Counted from the stretch's first letter, positions 17,919-27,538 are shown. The stretch: 64,000 nucleotides of DNA from Microbispora triticiradicis (GCA_003260025.2 QFZU02000013.1:16154-80153); one strand, 5' to 3'. The notes: generated from the letters alone by a model not told the origin. Program-made: numbers and translations.

Positions 17919-18863
17919 GTGGCGCTGAGTGTCACCGACCTCCGGGTCTACTACCAGACGCTGCGCGGCGAGGTGAAGGCGCTCGACGGCGTCACGTTCT
18001 CCGTCGCGGACGGCGAGATCATGGGCCTGGCCGGGGAGTCGGGCTCGGGCAAGTCCACGCTCGCCAAAAGCCTGATCCGGCTGGACGGCCGCATGCGCCA
18101 CGCCGGCGGCACGGTCGAGCTGGACGGCAGGACGCTGCCGATCGCCGACGACCGGGCGATGGACGAGTTCCGCTTCCGGGAGGTGTCGCTCATCCCGCAG
18201 TACTCGATGAGCGCGCTCAACCCGACCAGGAAGATCGGGAAGATGGTCGGCGAGCTGCTGGCGGCGCGGGGCGTGCCCGGCGGCACCGCCGAGCTGGAGC
18301 GCCGGCTGGAGCTGGTCGGCCTGTCGAAGGACGTGCTCGGGCGCTACCCGATCGAGCTGTCCGGCGGCATGAAGCAGCGGGTGGTCATGGTGGTCTCCAC
18401 GCTGCTGAACCCCTCGCTGCTGATCGCCGACGAGGTCACCTCCGCGCTCGACGTGTCGAGCCAGAAGGCCGTGGCCACCACGCTGCTCGGGTTCCGCGAC
18501 CACGGGCTGGTGACCAGCATGATGGTCGTCACCCACGACATCTCGCTCGTGTACCAGATCGCCGACACGATCCTCGTGATGTACGCGGGGCGGCTGGCCG
18601 AGAAGGCCCCGGCCGAGGTGCTCGTCACCGCGCCGAGGCATCCGTACACCAGGCAGCTCGTCTCCGCGCTGCCGGAGGTGGGGGTGCGCTACGAGGACCG
18701 GCGGCTGGCCGGGATCCCCGGCAACCCGCCGTCCCTGCTGAACCCGCCCGGGGGATGCCGGTTCCGGGACCGCTGCCCGGTGGCGTTCGAGCAGTGCGCC
18801 GAGCAGCCGCCGTTCGCGGAGGTGGCCCCCGGCCACCTCGTCGCCTGCTGGAAGGCCGAGTGA
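17919..18863 (+). CDS. Oligopeptide/oligosaccharide ABC transporter ATPase (DppD-like)
   Basis: This 314-residue ATPase has Walker A GESGSGKST, the signature LSGGMKQRVVMV, Walker B LLIADEVTSALD and H-loop THD. The C-terminal oligopeptide-transporter domain carries PPGGCRFRDRCPVAFEQC, a Cys motif seen in DppD/DppF proteins. The start is the GTG at 17919, and the stop abuts the ATG of the second ATPase. Confidence 0.9.
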   Translation: MALSVTDLRVYYQTLRGEVKALDGVTFSVADGEIMGLAGESGSGKSTLAKSLIRLDGRMRHAGGTVELDGRTLPIADDRAMDEFRFREVSLIPQYSMSALNPTRKIGKMVGELLAARGVPGGTAELERRLELVGLSKDVLGRYPIELSGGMKQRVVMVVSTLLNPSLLIADEVTSALDVSSQKAVATTLLGFRDHGLVTSMMVVTHDISLVYQIADTILVMYAGRLAEKAPAEVLVTAPRHPYTRQLVSALPEVGVRYEDRRLAGIPGNPPSLLNPPGGCRFRDRCPVAFEQCAEQPPFAEVAPGHLVACWKAE

Positions 18864-19832
18864 ATGCTGAAACTGGATGGCGTCTCCAAGGTCTACCGCG
18901 TCGGCGCGTTCGGCGGGCGCGCGCTGACGGCCGTCTCCGGCGTCGGCTTCGAGGTCGGGGAGGGAGAGGTGGTCTCGCTCATCGGCGAGAGCGGCAGCGG
19001 CAAGAGCACGATCGGCCGGATGGTCCTGCGCCTCACCCAGGTCAGCGGCGGCACGATCACCCTGGACGGCCGGGACATCTCCTCGATCAGGGACCGCAAG
19101 GAGTACTACCGGCAGGTGCAGGGCGTCTTCCAGGACCCCTTCAGCTGCTTCAACCCCATCTTCCGGGCCGACCGGGTCTTCGCCTTGATCAAGGAGCAGT
19201 ACTTCCCCGGGGTGGGCGCCCGTGAGTGGCGGGGGCGCGTGGAGGACGCGCTGGAGAGCGTGCGGCTCGATCCCGGCAACGTCCTCGGCAAGTATCCCCA
19301 CCAGCTCAGCGGAGGCCAGCTCCAGCGCATGCTGATCGCCCGGGCCGTGCTGCTCGACATCCGGCTGCTGGTCGCCGACGAGATCATCAGCATGCTCGAC
19401 GCGTCCACCCGGATCGACGTGCTCAACCTGCTCGCCGACCTGCGGGCGCGGGGCCTCGGCATCCTGTTCGTCACGCACGACCTGTCGCTCGGCAACTACG
19501 TCAGCGACCGGACCGTGGTGCTGCGGGACGGGAGGATCGCCGAGATGGGCCCGACCCCCCTCGTGTTCGGCGACCCGAGGCATCCGTACACGCGATCGCT
19601 GCTGGCCGCGGTCCCGCGCCTGCACACCAAGTGGACGGATGCCCCAGTAGATGGCACAGCAGACGGCACGGCGGAGGAGCGGGCGGAGGACCTGCCGTGC
19701 GCGTATCACGAGGCGGCGCAGGGGAGCCGGACCCGTCCCGGGCTGGCCGAGGTGGCGGACGGGCACTTCGTGGCCTGCTCCGGCTGCGCGGGAGCCGCGC
19801 CTGAGGAGAAGAAGATGAAGGAGAGAGCGTGA
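18864..19832 (+). CDS. Oligopeptide/oligosaccharide ABC transporter ATPase (DppF-like)
   Basis: This 322-residue partner ATPase has Walker A GESGSGKST, Q-loop VFQDPFSCFNPI, the signature LSGGQLQRMLIARA and Walker B LLVADEIISMLD. The C-terminal domain is Cys-containing (DLPCAYHEA, GHFVACSGC). Its stop overlaps the GTG of the beta-mannosidase by 4 bp, tying uptake directly to hydrolysis. Confidence 0.9.
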   Translation: MLKLDGVSKVYRVGAFGGRALTAVSGVGFEVGEGEVVSLIGESGSGKSTIGRMVLRLTQVSGGTITLDGRDISSIRDRKEYYRQVQGVFQDPFSCFNPIFRADRVFALIKEQYFPGVGAREWRGRVEDALESVRLDPGNVLGKYPHQLSGGQLQRMLIARAVLLDIRLLVADEIISMLDASTRIDVLNLLADLRARGLGILFVTHDLSLGNYVSDRTVVLRDGRIAEMGPTPLVFGDPRHPYTRSLLAAVPRLHTKWTDAPVDGTADGTAEERAEDLPCAYHEAAQGSRTRPGLAEVADGHFVACSGCAGAAPEEKKMKERA

Positions 19833-22237
19833 GCTCGTACCGTCCCCTGCACGACGGGTGGACCGTCACCGCCGTGTCGTCGACCGGGCAGCTCCGGCCC
19901 GTGGTCGCGGGGCTGCCCGCGTCCGTTCCCGGCTGTGTCCACACCGATCTCCTCGCCGCCGGGCTGATCGAGGACCCCTACCTGGACGACAACGAGGAGG
20001 GGCTCACCTGGATCGGCCGTACGGCGTGGGCCTACGAGACCACCTTCACCTGGGAGCCGGGGGAGGACGACACCGGCGACGACCGGGCCGACCTGGTCTG
20101 CGCCGGGCTCGACACGGTCGCCACGCTCGTGCTCAACGGCGTCGAGATCGGCCGGACGGCCAACATGCACCGGTCGTACCGCTTCCCGGTGCGGCACCTG
20201 CTGCAGGCGGGCGACAACACGCTGCGGATCCTGTTCGACCCGCCGTACGGGTACGCGGAGGCGCAGAAGGCGGCGCTCGGCGACCGGCCCGGCGCGTACG
20301 ACGAGCCGTACCAGTTCATCCGCAAGATGGCCTGCAATTTCGGCTGGGACTGGGGACCGACGCTGGTCACCGCCGGGATCTGGCGGCCCATCGGCATCGA
20401 GACCTGGAGCACCGCCCGCCTGGCCGAGGTGCGTCCCCTGGTGTCCGGGGACGGCACCGTCGAGGTGCACGTGACGGTCGAGCGCGCCGCCGAGCGCCCG
20501 CTCACCCTCACGGCCACGGCGGCGGGTGTGACGGAGAGTGTGACCGTCGCGGCCGGGGCGCGCCGGTCCGTCGTCACGCTGACCGTGCCGGACCCCGACC
20601 TCTGGTGGCCGCGCGGGTACGGCGAGCAGCCGCTCTACGACCTCGTCGTCCGCCTGGAGGACGGCGAACGGGAGCACGAGTGGAGGGGCCGGATCGGATT
20701 CCGGTCGGTCGAGCTCGACCGCACCGGCGACGCGTTCACGGTCGTGGTCAACGGCGTGCCGGTCTTCGTGAAGGGGTTCAACTGGATCCCCGACGACTGC
20801 TTCCCCAGCCGGATCACCCGTGACCGCCTGGCCGAGCGGTTCGCCCAGGCGGCCGGAGCGGGCGCCAACTGCCTGCGGGTGTGGGGCGGCGGGATGTACG
20901 AGAGCGACGACTTCTACGACCTCGCCGACGAGATGGGCCTGCTGGTCTGGCAGGACTTCCCGTTCGCCTGCGCGGCCTACCCCGAGGAGGGGCCGTTCGT
21001 GGCGGAGGTCGAGGCCGAGGCCCGGGAGCACGTCGCCCGCCTGACCCGCCATCCGAGCCTCGTGCTGTGGTGCGGCAACAACGAGAACATCGAGGGCCAC
21101 GCCGACTGGGGATGGCAGGAGAACCTGGAGGGCCGCGGCTGGGGCGGCGGCTTCTACTACGACCTGCTGCCCCGGATCGTCGCGGAGCTCGACCCGGCCC
21201 GGCCGTACTGGCCGGGCAGCCCCTACTCCGGCTCCCCCGACCTGCCGCCCAACGACCCGTCCCGGGGCACCGTCCACATCTGGACCGTCTGGAACACCCA
21301 CGACTACCGCCACTACGCGACCTACACGCCGAGGTTCGTGGCCGAGTTCGGCTTCCAGGGCCCGCCGGCGTACGCCACGCTGCGCGCCGCGGTCTCCGAC
21401 GACCCGCTGACGCCGTCGTCCCCGGGGGTCGCGCACCACCAGAAGGCCGTCGACGGCGGCCTCAAGCTGCTGCGCGGCCTCGGCGAGCACCTGCCCCGGC
21501 CGGACGGCTTCGACGACTGGCACTACTACACCCAGCTCAACCAGGCCAGGGCGATGGCGTTCGGGATCGAGCGGTTCCGGGCGCTCGCGCCGTACTGCAT
21601 GGGCACGATCGTGTGGCAGCTCAACGACTGCTGGCCGGTCACCTCCTGGGCCGCCGTGGACGGCGGCGGGCGGCGCAAGCCGCTGTGGTACGCGCTGCGC
21701 CGGGCCTTCGCCGACCGGCTGCTCACCTTCCAGGGCGACGCGCTGGCGGTGGTGAACGACGCCTGCGAGGCGTGGTCGGGTGAGCTCGCCGTCGAACGGC
21801 TCAGCCTGGCGGGCGAGATCCTGGCCAAGGAGCGCTTCGACGTGTCGGTCCCGGCGCGCGGCACGGCGTCCGTGGACCTGCCCGAGGCGGTGGCGCGGGC
21901 CGGGAACCCGGCGGGGGAGGTGCTGGTGGCGACCCTCGGCGACGCCCGCAGGCTGTGGTTCCCGCGCGAGGACCCGGCGATGGACTATCCCCCGGCCGAG
22001 ATGGACACGGTGGTCGAGGAGACCGAGGACGGCCTGCGGGTGACCGTGACCGCGCGGACGCTGGTGCGCGAGCTCGCGATCTTCCCCGACCGGCTCGATC
22101 CCCGGGCGACGGTGGACGACCAGCTCGTCACGCTGCTGCCGGGCGAGACGGCGGTCTTCCACGTCACCGGCGGCCGTCCCGACCCCGGCGCGCTGGTCCG
22201 GCACCCGGTGCTCCGGTGCGTCAACGAATCCCGTTAG
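19829..22237 (+). CDS. Beta-mannosidase, glycoside hydrolase family 2
   Basis: This 802-residue protein has a GH2 layout: N-terminal sugar-binding beta domain (about 1-175), immunoglobulin-like domain, (beta/alpha)8 barrel (about 285-590) and C-terminal beta domains. GFNWIPDDCFPSR opens the barrel. The acid/base is Glu419 in WCGNNEN and the nucleophile Glu506 in AEFGFQ, both in the beta-mannosidase form. No signal peptide is seen, so it should cleave imported beta-manno-oligosaccharides in the cytoplasm. It is coupled to the ABC transporter and followed 47 bp later by mannose-6-phosphate isomerase. Confidence 0.92.
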   Translation: MSSYRPLHDGWTVTAVSSTGQLRPVVAGLPASVPGCVHTDLLAAGLIEDPYLDDNEEGLTWIGRTAWAYETTFTWEPGEDDTGDDRADLVCAGLDTVATLVLNGVEIGRTANMHRSYRFPVRHLLQAGDNTLRILFDPPYGYAEAQKAALGDRPGAYDEPYQFIRKMACNFGWDWGPTLVTAGIWRPIGIETWSTARLAEVRPLVSGDGTVEVHVTVERAAERPLTLTATAAGVTESVTVAAGARRSVVTLTVPDPDLWWPRGYGEQPLYDLVVRLEDGEREHEWRGRIGFRSVELDRTGDAFTVVVNGVPVFVKGFNWIPDDCFPSRITRDRLAERFAQAAGAGANCLRVWGGGMYESDDFYDLADEMGLLVWQDFPFACAAYPEEGPFVAEVEAEAREHVARLTRHPSLVLWCGNNENIEGHADWGWQENLEGRGWGGGFYYDLLPRIVAELDPARPYWPGSPYSGSPDLPPNDPSRGTVHIWTVWNTHDYRHYATYTPRFVAEFGFQGPPAYATLRAAVSDDPLTPSSPGVAHHQKAVDGGLKLLRGLGEHLPRPDGFDDWHYYTQLNQARAMAFGIERFRALAPYCMGTIVWQLNDCWPVTSWAAVDGGGRRKPLWYALRRAFADRLLTFQGDALAVVNDACEAWSGELAVERLSLAGEILAKERFDVSVPARGTASVDLPEAVARAGNPAGEVLVATLGDARRLWFPREDPAMDYPPAEMDTVVEETEDGLRVTVTARTLVRELAIFPDRLDPRATVDDQLVTLLPGETAVFHVTGGRPDPGALVRHPVLRCVNESR

Positions 22238-22284
22238 TCTCGGACCGCGCTCGCTCTTCCCCCGCCGCATGCGAGAGGACGCAC

Positions 22285-23427
22285 GTGGACCTGCTCACCA
22301 ACCCCATCAAGGACTACCCCTGGGGTTCCAGGACGGCCATCGCCGCCCTCACCGGCCGCACTGCCGCCGGACCCGAGGCGGAGATGTGGCTCGGCGCCCA
22401 CCCCGCCGCTCCCTCCCGGCTGACCAGGGACGGGGCCGAGACGACGCTCACCGACGTGATCGCCGCGGACCCGGCCGGGACGCTCGGCGAGACGGTCGCG
22501 GAGCGGTTCGGCGGGCGGCTGCCGTACCTGCTGAAGCTGATCGCGGTGGAGCGGCCGCTGTCGCTGCAGGTGCATCCGGACGCCGAGCAGGCCGCGGCCG
22601 GCCACGCGCGGGGCGACGCGAACTACACCGACCCGTGGCACAAGCCCGAGCTGGTCTGCGCGCTCACGCCGTTCACCGGGCTGGCCGGGTTCCGGCCGGC
22701 CGAGCAGTCGGCGATGCTGATCGACCGGCTGCACGTCGAGCCGCTGCGGCCGGTGGTGCGGGCTCTGGGTGACGGCGACGTGCTCGGCGCGCTGCGCACG
22801 CTGCTGGAGTGGCCGGGCTCCCGCCGGAAGCTGGTCGAGTCGGTGGTGTGGGCGGCCTCGTCGGTCCACGCGCCCGACTACGCGCTCGTGACGCGGCTGG
22901 CCCGGCGGTATCCGGAGGACCCGGCCGTGCTGGCGCCGCTGCTGATGCGGCGGCACACGCTGGCCCCCGGGGAGGCGTTGTTCCTCGGGGCCGGGGTGCC
23001 GCACTGCTATCTCGACGGTTTCGCCGTGGAGGTCATGGCGTGCTCCGACAACGTGCTGCGGGCGGGCCTCACCGGCAAGCACATCGACGTGGAGGAACTG
23101 CTGCGGATCACCGACCCCGTGGCGCAGCCCGTGGTGGTGGAACCGGACGACGGCGCGTACGTGCCGCCGGTGCCGGAGTTCCTGCTCCGCAGGGTGGCGC
23201 CCGGCGCGGCCGGAGCGCTCGTCGACGCGGCGCCCCGGATCGTGCTGTGCGTCGAAGGCGTCGTGAACGTGGGGACGACCGGGGGTGCCACCGGGGGCGC
23301 CACTGGGGGTGGCGAGGTCAAGCTGCGTCCCGGGGAGTCCGTCTTCGTCCCCGCCTCCGAGGGACGGGTGCACATCGGCGGGGACGGCGTGGCCTTCTGC
23401 GCCGAGCCGCACATGTCTCTCACTTAG
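22285..23427 (+). CDS. manA: Mannose-6-phosphate isomerase, class I
   Basis: This 380-residue type I phosphomannose isomerase begins LLTNPIKDYPWGSRTAIAAL. It carries the zinc-site segments SLQVHPD, HKPELVC and GVPHCYLDGFAVEVMACSDN, and GLTGKHID. It interconverts mannose 6-phosphate and fructose 6-phosphate, linking mannose from the upstream mannosidase to glycolysis. The GTG start at 22285 follows GAGAGGA. A short Gly/Thr repeat (GGATGGATGG) interrupts the C-terminal cupin. It is probably the last gene of the operon; a hairpin follows at 23479. Confidence 0.92.
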   Translation: MDLLTNPIKDYPWGSRTAIAALTGRTAAGPEAEMWLGAHPAAPSRLTRDGAETTLTDVIAADPAGTLGETVAERFGGRLPYLLKLIAVERPLSLQVHPDAEQAAAGHARGDANYTDPWHKPELVCALTPFTGLAGFRPAEQSAMLIDRLHVEPLRPVVRALGDGDVLGALRTLLEWPGSRRKLVESVVWAASSVHAPDYALVTRLARRYPEDPAVLAPLLMRRHTLAPGEALFLGAGVPHCYLDGFAVEVMACSDNVLRAGLTGKHIDVEELLRITDPVAQPVVVEPDDGAYVPPVPEFLLRRVAPGAAGALVDAAPRIVLCVEGVVNVGTTGGATGGATGGGEVKLRPGESVFVPASEGRVHIGGDGVAFCAEPHMSLT

Positions 23428-23478
23428 CGTGATGTTTGTCCTACGAACCGTGAAGTGATCGCATCCGGCGGGTAGGAG

Positions 23479-23510
23479 CCCCTCATCGTCAAGCGCGGCC
23501 CGATGAGGGG
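23479..23510 (+). promoter_or_regulatory. Hairpin overlapping the ribosome site of the deacetylase gene
   Basis: CCCCTCATCG (23479-23488) pairs perfectly with CGATGAGGGG (23501-23510) across a 12-base loop. The right arm contains the GAGGGG ribosome-binding site of the ATG at 23516, so the folded form would hide it. There is no T-tract. It could also act as a terminator after manA. Confidence 0.5.
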
Positions 23511-23515
23511 GATCC

Positions 23516-24586
23516 ATGGGGCGCTTCAGGATTGCCGGCGTCGTCGCGGCGCTGGTGGGTGTGGCCGGGGCCTCCGCCACGCTCTCCGGCTGCGCGGCCG
23601 GCGGCGGCAAACACGCCACGCAGGCGGGCCAGGCCGGTCACCAGCGGAACAAGGTGGCCAACGAGGCGGCGCTGCGCAAGTCCGAGATGGCCGCAGCCGC
23701 CCAGGTGAAGGCCAACGAGCTGGGACAGATCCCGGTGATCATGTATCACCGGATCGTGCAGAACCCGCCGCCCGGCGACGACCGCAGCCCGAAGGACTTC
23801 CGGGACGAGCTGGAGCGGCTGGCGGCCGAGGACTACGTGCCGATCACCGCGGCCGAGTACGTCACCGGAAAGATCGACATACCGGCGGGCAAGCACCCGG
23901 TGGTGCTGACGTTCGACGACTCCTCGCCCGCCCAGCTCACGCTCGACGGCATGGGCAATCCGGCGCCGGACTGCGCGATCGGCATCCTCATGGACGTCGC
24001 GAAGAAGCACCCGGGCTTCCGGCCGGTGGCGACCATGTACGTGATCAAGGACCTGTTCGGCAAGGCCCGCCCGGAGGAGCAGATCCAGGTCCTGCAGTGG
24101 CTCAAGGACCACAACTTCGACATCGGCAACCACACCCGCGATCACCTCAACCTGCTCGGCAAGCCGAAGGACGAGGTGGAGAAGCAGATCGTGGCGGGGC
24201 AGACGCTGATCACGTCGCTCATCAAGACGCCGCCGGTCACGCTCGCCCTGCCGTACGGCAACCAGCCGCACGAGAAGAAGTGGGCGCTGCAGGGGGCGTC
24301 CGGCGGAGTGCGCTACGACTACAAGGGCGTGTTCCTGGCCGGGTACACCCCCGCGCCGTCGCCGTTCACCAAGGACTTCGACCCTCTCAGCATCCCGCGG
24401 ATCAGGTCGAAGGAGAACAAGGTCGGCGACTGCAAGAAGTTCTGCTCGATGGCCTGGCTCGACTGGCTGAAGGCCAACCCCACCGACCGGTACACCTCGG
24501 ACGGCAACGCGAAGACCGTGGCCTTCCCGAAGTTCAAGGCGGCGTTCGTGGCACCGGCTTTCAAGACCAGTGTGCTGCCGTACTGA
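23516..24586 (+). CDS. Polysaccharide deacetylase family lipoprotein
   Basis: This 356-residue lipoprotein has a lipobox ending LSGC near residue 26. The NodB-type deacetylase domain starts at IPVIMYHRI. It has TFDD with the catalytic and metal-binding Asp pair and the zinc HxxxH in GNHTRDHLNL, and later LALPYGNQP. The expected reaction is metal-dependent de-N- or de-O-acetylation of a wall or surface glycan outside the membrane. The ribosome site is inside a hairpin (23479-23510). Confidence 0.85.
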   Translation: MGRFRIAGVVAALVGVAGASATLSGCAAGGGKHATQAGQAGHQRNKVANEAALRKSEMAAAAQVKANELGQIPVIMYHRIVQNPPPGDDRSPKDFRDELERLAAEDYVPITAAEYVTGKIDIPAGKHPVVLTFDDSSPAQLTLDGMGNPAPDCAIGILMDVAKKHPGFRPVATMYVIKDLFGKARPEEQIQVLQWLKDHNFDIGNHTRDHLNLLGKPKDEVEKQIVAGQTLITSLIKTPPVTLALPYGNQPHEKKWALQGASGGVRYDYKGVFLAGYTPAPSPFTKDFDPLSIPRIRSKENKVGDCKKFCSMAWLDWLKANPTDRYTSDGNAKTVAFPKFKAAFVAPAFKTSVLPY

Positions 24587-24646
24587 GCGGGATGAACGGG
24601 TTGCACGGGCGGACGACCGTGTCCCGGGGGCGGCTACCCTGCCAGC

Positions 24647-25486
24647 ATGGAGGACGTTCCCGGACGGCCGGTCGCCGCCGTGCCCGATGAGCAGGGGCCC
24701 GCTGAGCAGGTGCCCGCCGAGCAGGACGGCCTGCGTGGTCTCACCCCGCGGCTGATCGGCCCGGAGATCGTCGCGGTCTTCGCGGTGTCGCTCGGCGCCA
24801 GCGCGCTGCTGTCGCTCATCCGCCTGGTCGGCGCGCTGACCGCGCCGAAGGAACTGGGCGACCAGCACGCCGTGCTCGTCGGCTCGCTGGCCCCCGGCCG
24901 TCCGTGGCTGGACCTCACGCTGCACCTCGCGGGGATCGCGGTGAACGTGGCCCCGGTGGGGCTCGTCGCGTACCTGCTGGCGCGGTCGGGCGAGTCGATG
25001 CGGACGATCGGGGCCGACTGGCGGGAGCCGGGCCGCGACACGCTGCGCGGCGCCGCGCTGGCGGCCGTGATCGGCGGCACGGGGCTGGTGTTCTACCTGT
25101 TCGCCTTCAGGTCCGGGATCAACCTCAACGTCGTCCCGGACAGCCTGCCGGACGCCTGGTGGCGGGTTCCCGTCCTGATCGCCGAGGCCGCCCAGAACGG
25201 TGTGCTGGAGGAGGTGCTGGTCAGCGGGTATCTGCTGCACCGGCTGCGGCAGCGCGGCTGGTCGCCGTGGCGGTCGGTGGGCGCGTCGGCCGTCCTGCGC
25301 GGCTCCTACCACCTCTACCAGGGCTTCGGCGGCTTCGTCGGCAACATCGCGATGGGCGTGGTCTTCGGCCGGCTGTACCAGCGCTGGGGGCGCACGATGC
25401 CGCTGATCGTCGCGCACACGGTGATCGACGTGGTCGCCTTCGTCGGGTACGGCCTGCTGCGCGGCCGCGTCTCCTGGCTGCCCTGA
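24647..25486 (+). CDS. CPBP family intramembrane metalloprotease
   Basis: This 279-residue membrane protein has about six to seven helices. The conserved CPBP/Abi core is present: EEVLVSGYLLHRL (the glutamate pair), then GSYHLYQG and IVAHTVIDVV supplying histidines. The usual EExxFR arginine is replaced by a small residue, as in some actinobacterial members. Substrate unknown. It stands alone 60 bp after the deacetylase gene. Confidence 0.8.
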   Translation: MEDVPGRPVAAVPDEQGPAEQVPAEQDGLRGLTPRLIGPEIVAVFAVSLGASALLSLIRLVGALTAPKELGDQHAVLVGSLAPGRPWLDLTLHLAGIAVNVAPVGLVAYLLARSGESMRTIGADWREPGRDTLRGAALAAVIGGTGLVFYLFAFRSGINLNVVPDSLPDAWWRVPVLIAEAAQNGVLEEVLVSGYLLHRLRQRGWSPWRSVGASAVLRGSYHLYQGFGGFVGNIAMGVVFGRLYQRWGRTMPLIVAHTVIDVVAFVGYGLLRGRVSWLP

Positions 25487-26008
25487 GCTGCCTTTCGTCC
25501 GCTGTCCGATCGGGTGGCTAATCGGGCCGAATGCGTTCTGTATGGCGCGCCTGATTGCTTTGGGCCCGATCCCGGTGCATCGTTGACGCGCCGCCGCACG
25601 TCTGGATCCCCCCGGGCAAACCGGCCTGTCCTGGCCGCATCTTCTTTCGGGGACTTCGCATTGAGACGTTCAACGGCTGACATCACATATCCGACATCTA
25701 GTTCATGTCGCGCTACGCGCCGGCCGGGCGGCCTGACCCGGCCGCCCGGCCGCGTACGTCCCGTCCACCCACCGCGGCGGCGCCGGCTCCGCGCGCACGG
25801 CGCTCCCTGCGGCGGTCCGTCCGGCAGCGTGTCCGGCAGGGCGTCCGGGCCTGTGACGGGCAGCGCCCCCGCCGCGCGTCCCGCTGTCCGCCCTGCCGGC
25901 CGTCCCTGCCGGGCACTCAGGCGTACGGGACCGCGGCCGGCGCGGACGCCGGCGCGGCGGACCACGCGGGTCTTATTACCACCGGTGCCGAGGCCGCGGT
26001 CGGACCCG
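25487..26008. other. Convergent intergenic region without a gene
   Basis: These 522 bp separate two convergent genes. Open frames here have no ribosome sites and a random Arg/Pro/Ala composition. The only structure seen is a hairpin: GGCCGGGCGGC (25722-25732) pairs with GCCGCCCGGCC (25741-25751). It may terminate one or both flanking transcripts. Positions 25540-25710 are lower in GC than their surroundings. Confidence 0.5.
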
Positions 26009-26725
26009 TTAGGCGAGGCAGCGCAGTGAGCTGCGGACGCGGGGGTCGAGCAGGTGGTCGGCGGGCAGGCGGCCGACCGTCGCCTCCACGAACTCCTCGG
26101 GGCAGAGATCGGCGGTGAGGCCGTCCACCTGCACCTCGATCCGGCCGCAGACGGGTACGACCTGCGCCTTCGACCCGCGCTCCGCCAGCGCGAACAGGCC
26201 GACGGGGACCCGCCAGCCGAGGCGGTCCCCGGCCTCGTCCGGCGTCACCGGCGCCCCCACGTCGTCGGCGTGCGTGGCGTACTCCGAGTCGTAGTGGAAG
26301 GTCTGCAGGCCCACCGGGTACGGCCCGGCCGACGTGTGCAGGGTGCCGTCGCGGCCCAGGGCCCGCATCCGCCGGCGCGTCTCCGCGTTCTTCGTCCGCC
26401 ACTCGTCGAGCACCTGCTCCACCGGCAGCCCGCGGCGCCTGCGCACGCACCATTCGTTGAAACCGTCGAAGCCGCCGCGCACGCCCTCGTGTTCGAGCAT
26501 CTCGAAGAACCCGTCGATGTCGTCGTCTAGGCACGCGTGGTTGTACAGCTCCTCACCCGCAAGGTGGGCCAGCACGTCGCGGGTCGTCCAGCCCTCGCAT
26601 CTGGACGGGCGGTTCCAGCCGTCGTCGTCGAGCGAGGAGAAGTAGCCGTCGAGCCGGGCGGCCTCGGTGTCGAAGATGTCGAAGGGGTCGAGCCCCGTCA
26701 GTTCGTCCCGTGCTGAGGTCGTCAT
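26009..26725 (-). CDS. Maleylpyruvate isomerase family mycothiol-dependent enzyme (DinB-like)
   Basis: This 238-residue protein has an N-terminal DinB-like four-helix domain with PSRCEGWTTRDVLAHLAGE. The histidine of HLAGE and the HYDSEYATHADDV stretch supply the usual metal ligands. The small C-terminal domain (VPVGLFALAERGSKAQV) is typical of mycothiol-dependent isomerases. The actual reaction is unknown; relatives act on mycothiol conjugates. It follows the ABC-2 permease gene by 30 bp on the same strand. Confidence 0.8.
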   Translation of the reverse strand: MTTSARDELTGLDPFDIFDTEAARLDGYFSSLDDDGWNRPSRCEGWTTRDVLAHLAGEELYNHACLDDDIDGFFEMLEHEGVRGGFDGFNEWCVRRRRGLPVEQVLDEWRTKNAETRRRMRALGRDGTLHTSAGPYPVGLQTFHYDSEYATHADDVGAPVTPDEAGDRLGWRVPVGLFALAERGSKAQVVPVCGRIEVQVDGLTADLCPEEFVEATVGRLPADHLLDPRVRSSLRCLA

Positions 26726-26755
26726 GGGGAAGCCGTACCCGGCACTCGCCCGGCA

Positions 26756-27538
26756 TCACGCGTCCCTGCGGGTCAGCAGGACGGCGGCCACCCCGTACGG
26801 CACGGCCACCCAGGCGACCATGACCACGAGCGCGGCGCCGGGCGAGAGCAGCGAGCCGCCGACCGAGCCGGGATTGCCGGTGCCGGCCAGCTCACCCGCC
26901 AGGGCGCCGGGGAGCACGGAGCCGAGGCGGTCGCCCCACGGGGCCGGGAGGTTGAAGGCCACGAGGGGGACGACGTACCAGACGGCCACGAGGACGGCGA
27001 TCGCGGCGACGGCGGACCGCGTGACAGCGGCCAGGCCCAGTCCGAGCAGCGCGAACATCACGATGGCCAGGCTCATGGCCAGGAAGAGCGGGAGCTGCCG
27101 GGCCAGCGGCTCAGTCGACTGCCCCCGGATGGCACGGTCACCGATGATCAGCCGCCCCAGCGCGTACGTCGCGAGGATGGCCGCGAACCCGGCGCAGAAC
27201 GCCACGACCGAGAGGACGGCCGCCTTGGCGGCCAGCACCCGCCCGCGCGACGGCATCACGGTGAACGTGCTCCGGATCATGCCGGTGGCGTACTCCCCGG
27301 AGACGGCGAGCACGCCCAGCACGGCCAGGCACAGCGAGCCGAGCATGCCGGTCAGCTCCGGCAGCGACGACACGGCGAGGTGGTCCCGCTGATCGGGTGG
27401 CAGGCCGTCCCAGAGGCCCGCGGCGTACCACGCCAGCAGGGCCATGAGGCCGACGACGACCGCCACCACGCCGAGGACGACGGAGGTGGACCGGAGGGTG
27501 CGGAGCTTGAGCCACTCGGCGGCGAGCGCGTCGATCAC
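26756..27538 (-). CDS. ABC-2 type transporter permease
   Basis: This 260-residue membrane protein has about six helices. It starts AAEWLKLRTLRSTSVVLGVVAVVVGLM, the usual opening of ABC-2 exporter permeases, and has SGEYATGMIRSTFTVMPSRGRVLAAKA as the coupling region. Its GTG start overlaps the stop of the ATPase gene by 4 bp. The exported substrate is unknown. Confidence 0.88.
   Translation of the reverse strand: MIDALAAEWLKLRTLRSTSVVLGVVAVVVGLMALLAWYAAGLWDGLPPDQRDHLAVSSLPELTGMLGSLCLAVLGVLAVSGEYATGMIRSTFTVMPSRGRVLAAKAAVLSVVAFCAGFAAILATYALGRLIIGDRAIRGQSTEPLARQLPLFLAMSLAIVMFALLGLGLAAVTRSAVAAIAVLVAVWYVVPLVAFNLPAPWGDRLGSVLPGALAGELAGTGNPGSVGGSLLSPGAALVVMVAWVAVPYGVAAVLLTRRDA

Noticed and set aside
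17892..19766. 624-codon open frame antisense to the two transporter ATPase genes
   Set aside because: His/Gln/Arg-rich translation without domains; a by-product of high-GC codon usage in the real genes.
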